A DNA stretch of 64,000 bases from JAEZFI01 sp044508215. GTDB taxonomy: Bacteria > Actinomycetota > Acidimicrobiia > Acidimicrobiales > Microtrichaceae. Within the stretch, counting starts at the first letter, position 1; the number at the start of each line of letters is the position of its first letter. The notes beneath the pieces were generated by a model, which was not told the DNA's origin, did no database searches, and saw nothing but the letters and a program-made list of their open reading frames with translations. Below, piece after piece: positions 60,662-64,000 of this stretch. The translations under genes and the position numbers were made by a program. The stretch spans positions 28,357 through 92,356 of the forward strand of contig JBIQID010000003.1 of NCBI GenBank assembly GCA_044508215.1. The letters run 5' to 3'.

Positions 60662-61189
60662 TCATCTATCCCTTGGGTCGTCGTTGGGGTCCACCGGGAT
60701 CCGGAACCGGATCTCGGCTTCGTGGCCGTCGGGGAACAGGTGCTCCTCGTAGGCCACGGATTCCTCGACGTCGTTTCCGTGCCTGGCGCCGAGGCCGCGG
60801 AACATGGCCGCGGATGCTTGGTTGTTCGGAGTGACGGTCGCCTCGATGGCACTGGCTCCCGTCCTGCGCACGAGCTCGTCCAGCAGTCGCCCGCCGATCC
60901 CGCTCCCGCGCTGGCGTTCGTCGACGGCGATCTGCCAGACGAACACGGTGTCGTGTGCTGAAGGGACCCGGAACCCCATGACGAAGCCGACGACCTCGCC
61001 ACCGACCTCTGCGACGAGGCTGGTGGACGCGTGGTGGTCGGCCCACATCACGTAGGCGTACGGCGAGTTCAGGTCGAGGCCGGCCCTCCCGGCCAGCGTC
61101 CACATCGCTCGTCCGTCGGAAGGCTCCGGGTTGCGGAGCCCAACTTGACCGGCCCCGAGGAGGGGTCGGCTGGTGGTCTTGCGCAGCAC
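60662..61189 (-). CDS. ectA: L-2,4-diaminobutyrate N-gamma-acetyltransferase
   Basis: 175-aa GNAT acetyltransferase. Seen: LRNPEPSDGRAMWTL, LDLNSPYAYVMWADH, FVWQIAVDERQRGSGIGGRLLDE (acetyl-CoA loop), TVTPNNQASAAMF. Acetylates diaminobutyrate in the second step. GTG 61189 as start. First gene of ectABCD; no aspartokinase follows. Confidence 0.95.
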   Translation of the reverse strand: MLRKTTSRPLLGAGQVGLRNPEPSDGRAMWTLAGRAGLDLNSPYAYVMWADHHASTSLVAEVGGEVVGFVMGFRVPSAHDTVFVWQIAVDERQRGSGIGGRLLDELVRRTGASAIEATVTPNNQASAAMFRGLGARHGNDVEESVAYEEHLFPDGHEAEIRFRIPVDPNDDPRDR

Positions 61190-61200
61190 GACGGAAGGCC

Positions 61201-61230
61201 ACCGTATGCCGCTGCTACCCGTCGACTCAA
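61201..61230 (-). promoter_or_regulatory. Probable promoter of the ectABCD operon
   Basis: Minus strand: -35 TTGAGT (61225-61230), 18-bp spacer, -10 TACGGT (61201-61206), 11 nt before GTG 61189. The 61207-61417 divergent region also holds CATATG and GGCATGCC words that could be regulator sites; no regulator gene is nearby. Confidence 0.55.
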
Positions 61231-61417
61231 CCTTTCAGCCGAAACATATGGCATGCCAGATGTCGATATAGGGCACGTTCGCGGCGGGTCGACGTGCCTC
61301 TTCCCCAATCGGCACAAGGGCTCCAGAGGATCGGCCGAAGCGGCTCGTGACCCCTTGACGAAGGCGTCACACCTAGGGTTCTGGGACGCTCGAACGAGCG
61401 AGTCGAGGGGGACATCG

Positions 61418-63613
61418 ATGGCCGAACCGCTCCAGACCTACGCCTCGGGCGAGCCCTTCGCGGGGGTGATCGGCCGGACGCTGGAGACGTCGACCCCGGC
61501 GTGGCCGCGGCGCCCCGCACCGCCCGAGGGAGCACCGAACGTGGTGGTCGTCGTGCTCGACGACGTGGGCTACGGCCAGCTGTCCGCGTACGGAGGGCTG
61601 TGTGAGACGCCGAACCTCGATCGCCTCGCCGAGCAGGGCCTGCGGTACTCGAACTTCCAGACCACCGCGCTCTGCTCGCCCACCCGTGGGTGCCTCCTCA
61701 CCGGCCGCAACCACCACACCCTGGGCCTCGCAGCGGTGACCGAGCTGTCGCTCGGCTACCCGTCGATGGACTCGGCGATGGGCCACGAGCACGGCTTCCT
61801 CTCCGAGGTGCTGCTGGCCAACGGGTACAGCACCTTCTGCGTCGGCAAGTGGCACCTCACCCCGCCGCACGAGACCACGCCGGCCGGGCCGTTCGACCGC
61901 TGGCCGCTCGGCCGCGGCTTCGAACGCTTCTACGGGTTCCTCGGCGGTGACACCGACCAGTGGCACCCCGACCTCGTCCACGACAACCACTGGGTGCGCC
62001 CGCCCGCCACGCCGGAGGAGGGCTACCACCTGAACGTCGACCTGGCGGACCGCGCGATCGGGTTCGTGAAGGACGCCCACATGAACGCGCCCGAGAAGCC
62101 GTTCCTCCTGTGGTTCGCGACCGGCGCGGGCCATGCCCCGCACCAGGTGGAGCAGGAGTGGATCGACCGCTACCGCGGGCGCTTCGACATGGGGTGGGAC
62201 GAGTACCGGCGCATCGTGTTCGAGCGCCAGGTGGCACTGGGCCTGGTCCCCGAGGGCGCCGAGCTGTCCGAGCGGGATCCCGACGTGCCCGCCTGGGACT
62301 CGCTCAGCGACGACGCCAAGCGGATGTACGCCCGGCAGATGGAGGTCTACGCCGGCTTCATCACCCAGACCGACCACCACATCGGACGGGTGCTCGACGC
62401 GATCGACGCCCTGGGCCGGCTCGAGAACACGATCGTGGTGGCGCTCTCCGACAACGGGGCCAGTGCCGAGGGCGGCCTGCACGGCACCCGCAACGAGGCG
62501 TTGTTCTTCAACCTCGCCCCCGAGACCCTGGAGGACAACCTCGAGGTGTTCGACCGCTGGGGCAGCGAGGACACCTTCAACCACTACTCGTGGGGCTGGA
62601 CATGGGCGGGCGACACGCCGTTCCGCCGTTGGAAGCGCGAGACCTACCGGGGCGGGATCACAGACCCGCTGATCGTCTCGTGGCCGGCGGGCATCCGCGC
62701 CCGGGGCGAGGTGCGGCACCAGTACGCGCACGCCATCGACGTGATGCCGACGCTCCTCGACGCGATCGGCATCGAGCCGCCCACCCACATCCGCAGCGTG
62801 GAGCAGTCGCCCGTCCACGGCGTGAGCCTGGCCGCNNNNNNNNNNNNNNNNNNNNNNNNNNNNNNNNNNNNNNNNNNNNNNNNNNNNNNNNNNNNNNNNN
62901 NNNNNNNNNNNNNNNNNNNNNNNNNNNNNNNNNNNGAGCTGATCGACCTGTGGTGGGCGGAGGCCGACCGCTACGGCGTGCTGCCGATCGCCACCGGTGA
63001 CCTCACCCGGCTGATCGCCCGGCGGCCGTCGGCCGGGAGCCCGCGCACCCGCTACGAGCTGTTCGCCGGAGCCTCGCCGATCCCGTTCGCCGCCGCGCCG
63101 CGGGTCTACAACCGTCCCTACGCCATCACGGCCGAGGTGACGGTCCCCCAGGGCGGCGCCGAGGGCGTGCTCTTGACCCACGGGAGCCGCCACGGCGGCT
63201 ACGTGCTCCACCTGCAGAAGGGCCGGCTCCGCTACGTCCACAACTACCTGGGGCTCACCCGGTTCTCGCTCAGCGCTGACGAGCCGGTGCCGGCGGGCGA
63301 CATCACGTTGGGCATGGAGTTCGATCCCACGGGACCGGTGGACTTCGGGCACGGCCGCGGTGTGCCGGGCGTGGTGACGCTGCTCGTCGACGGCGAGGTC
63401 GCCGCCCGCGCCGAGCTGCCGTACACGGTGCCGAACCACTTCGGCATGGCCGGGTTGAGCTGCGGCTACGCGGCGTTCGACAGCGTCGACCCCGACGCGT
63501 ACGCAGCGCCCGCCACGTTCACCGGCACGATCCACCGCGTGGTGCTCGACGTGAGCGGCGAGCTGCAGACGCACCCCGCCGCGGAGCTGACCCGGATGAT
63601 GGTGCAGCAGTGA
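61418..63613 (+). CDS. Arylsulfatase, interrupted by an assembly gap
   Basis: About 731 codons with the gap. Sulfatase signature CSPTR (Cys to formylglycine) near residue 88, VVVVVLDDVGYGQ (metal Asp-Asp), VGKWHLTPPHE (Lys, His), and ALSDNGASAEGG (metal Asp-Asn). The C-terminal about 190 residues form a beta-sandwich (VYNRPYAITAEVTVPQGGAEG) seen in large arylsulfatases. No signal peptide. After the gap the frame resumes ELIDLWWAEADRYGVLPI. Homologues have roughly 70 or more residues there, so the true gap is larger than 100 bp. ATG 61418 follows GAGGGGG. Divergent from ectA. Confidence 0.9.
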   Translation: MAEPLQTYASGEPFAGVIGRTLETSTPAWPRRPAPPEGAPNVVVVVLDDVGYGQLSAYGGLCETPNLDRLAEQGLRYSNFQTTALCSPTRGCLLTGRNHHTLGLAAVTELSLGYPSMDSAMGHEHGFLSEVLLANGYSTFCVGKWHLTPPHETTPAGPFDRWPLGRGFERFYGFLGGDTDQWHPDLVHDNHWVRPPATPEEGYHLNVDLADRAIGFVKDAHMNAPEKPFLLWFATGAGHAPHQVEQEWIDRYRGRFDMGWDEYRRIVFERQVALGLVPEGAELSERDPDVPAWDSLSDDAKRMYARQMEVYAGFITQTDHHIGRVLDAIDALGRLENTIVVALSDNGASAEGGLHGTRNEALFFNLAPETLEDNLEVFDRWGSEDTFNHYSWGWTWAGDTPFRRWKRETYRGGITDPLIVSWPAGIRARGEVRHQYAHAIDVMPTLLDAIGIEPPTHIRSVEQSPVHGVSLAXXXXXXXXXXXXXXXXXXXXXXXXXXXXXXXXXXELIDLWWAEADRYGVLPIATGDLTRLIARRPSAGSPRTRYELFAGASPIPFAAAPRVYNRPYAITAEVTVPQGGAEGVLLTHGSRHGGYVLHLQKGRLRYVHNYLGLTRFSLSADEPVPAGDITLGMEFDPTGPVDFGHGRGVPGVVTLLVDGEVAARAELPYTVPNHFGMAGLSCGYAAFDSVDPDAYAAPATFTGTIHRVVLDVSGELQTHPAAELTRMMVQQ
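62836..62935. other. Assembly gap, 100 N, inside the plus-strand arylsulfatase
   Basis: Exactly 100 N. It removes the segment in which this family normally carries an N-R-G-I-Y-H...W block and an E-L-Y-x-x-x-x-D motif (from memory of the family). Confidence 0.95.
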
Positions 63614-63675
63614 CCGCTGAGGTGGCCTGACGGGCTGTGTCTCGCCGTCACGGCCCACGGGGTAGTGGCCTCCAC

Positions 63676-63960
63676 GTGAGACGAGAACCACTCCACCGAC
63701 GGGCCGCGGCCGTGACGTGCGCCGCCATGCTGCTCCTCGCCGCGGGATGTGGCGACGACGACGGCGACGACGCTCCGGACGGCGACACCACCACGACCCT
63801 GCGCAGCGGGGTGGACGACCCGACCGAGTCGGAGGGCGGTCCGCCGTCGACCGACACCGTCACCACGATGGTCACCCAGACCACCGAGGGCGGCGCCACG
63901 CCGAGCACCGCCGTCGAGGGCCACGAGGACGACTCGCCGCCCAGCCCCGAACCCGGCTGA
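63676..63960 (+). CDS. Small Asp/Thr-rich lipoprotein
   Basis: 94 aa. Arg-rich N-terminus, hydrophobic stretch CAAMLLLAAGC with lipobox LAAGC (Cys26), then an unstructured Asp/Thr/Glu/Pro-rich tail. No domain recognised; such short acidic lipoproteins are common at the actinobacterial surface. GTG 63676 selected because it puts the basic residues directly before the signal. The last 40 bases of the window hold nothing I recognise. Confidence 0.65.
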   Translation: MRREPLHRRAAAVTCAAMLLLAAGCGDDDGDDAPDGDTTTTLRSGVDDPTESEGGPPSTDTVTTMVTQTTEGGATPSTAVEGHEDDSPPSPEPG

Positions 63961-64000
63961 CGCTGTCCTTGACGGGCCGGGCCAGCTCCGGCTCAGGCTC

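Noticed and set aside
62836..62935. Idea that both N-runs are true 100-bp segments because both frames continue
   Set aside because: Two in-frame outcomes have about a one-in-nine chance by luck, and family lengths suggest longer missing pieces; placeholders are the simpler reading.

Overview
The window is very GC-rich, densely coded DNA (about 60 genes in 64 kb, mostly short operons with ATGA, GTGA or TGATG overlaps). It carries two runs of exactly 100 N, so it comes from a scaffolded draft or metagenome assembly. The gene content fits a free-living aerobic actinobacterium, and a deep branch such as Acidimicrobiia is my best guess: F420/FMN luciferase-like oxidoreductases, a MhuD-type heme monooxygenase, a GPGG small membrane protein, a class E (LAXTG) sortase substrate, many leaderless-looking promoters, and frequent GTG and TTG starts. 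That placement is inference; there is no rRNA or tRNA here to confirm it. I saw no CRISPR array, prophage or intact insertion sequence.

Layout. 1-4447 (minus): tight operon of VOC protein, two SnoaL-like proteins, an LLM oxidoreductase and two paralogous lipoprotein esterases. 4525-6029: alkyltransferase-like protein, an HxlR regulator fragment and an HtrA-like protease whose 5' ends appear to be missing at a common junction. 6134-9029: P450 coupled to cysE and cysK. 9039-12594 (minus): Baeyer-Villiger monooxygenase, FAH hydrolase and LigB/DODA dioxygenase, an oxidative catabolic unit. 12755-17798: catalase, tandem universal stress protein, CBS protein, and an ArsR-SulP operon behind a clear AT-rich operator. 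17893-19601: NfeD/SPFH membrane pair. 19716-22866: aldehyde dehydrogenase, a second truncated HxlR regulator, and an acyl-CoA dehydrogenase-like flavoprotein. 22999-27050: coupled operon of GPGG peptide, PAP2, a fused kinase/flippase and a second PAP2, probably for envelope lipid phosphate metabolism. 27115-32022: D-aminoacylase-type hydrolase, then HDOD and GGDEF-EAL signalling proteins behind a possible sigma28/WhiG-like promoter.

32047-41324: membrane SpoIIE phosphatase, MhuD-like heme monooxygenase, LLM enzyme, alpha/beta hydrolase, LAXTG-anchored beta-helix protein, GH13 glucosidase, RibD/DHFR-like reductase, aldose epimerase and a small CxC protein. 41467-50836: HNH-endonuclease remnant, SDR, YihY, SnoaL, O-methyltransferase, aldo/keto reductase, LLM, Gfo/Idh, DUF167, EEP nuclease-like lipoprotein, DUF2200, YjbR and HAD genes. 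50956-57924: lipoprotein, SDR, gapped sulfatase, LysR/TauE pair, GDT1-type transporter, metallo-beta-lactamase hydrolase. 58039-61189 (minus): complete ectABCD operon for 5-hydroxyectoine with a recognisable promoter and strong terminator, divergent from a second gapped sulfatase; a small lipoprotein closes the window.

How it works together: the content suggests a salt-exposed heterotroph (ectoine/hydroxyectoine, two sulfatases, sulfate and sulfonate-type transporters) with oxidative catabolism (P450, BVMO, LLMs, ring-cleavage enzymes), oxidative-stress defence (catalase, USP) and c-di-GMP control. Regulatory structure is unusually readable: at least a dozen genes have a -10-like hexamer 6-9 nt before the start codon with no Shine-Dalgarno, and several intergenic regions hold long palindromes that share sequence words.
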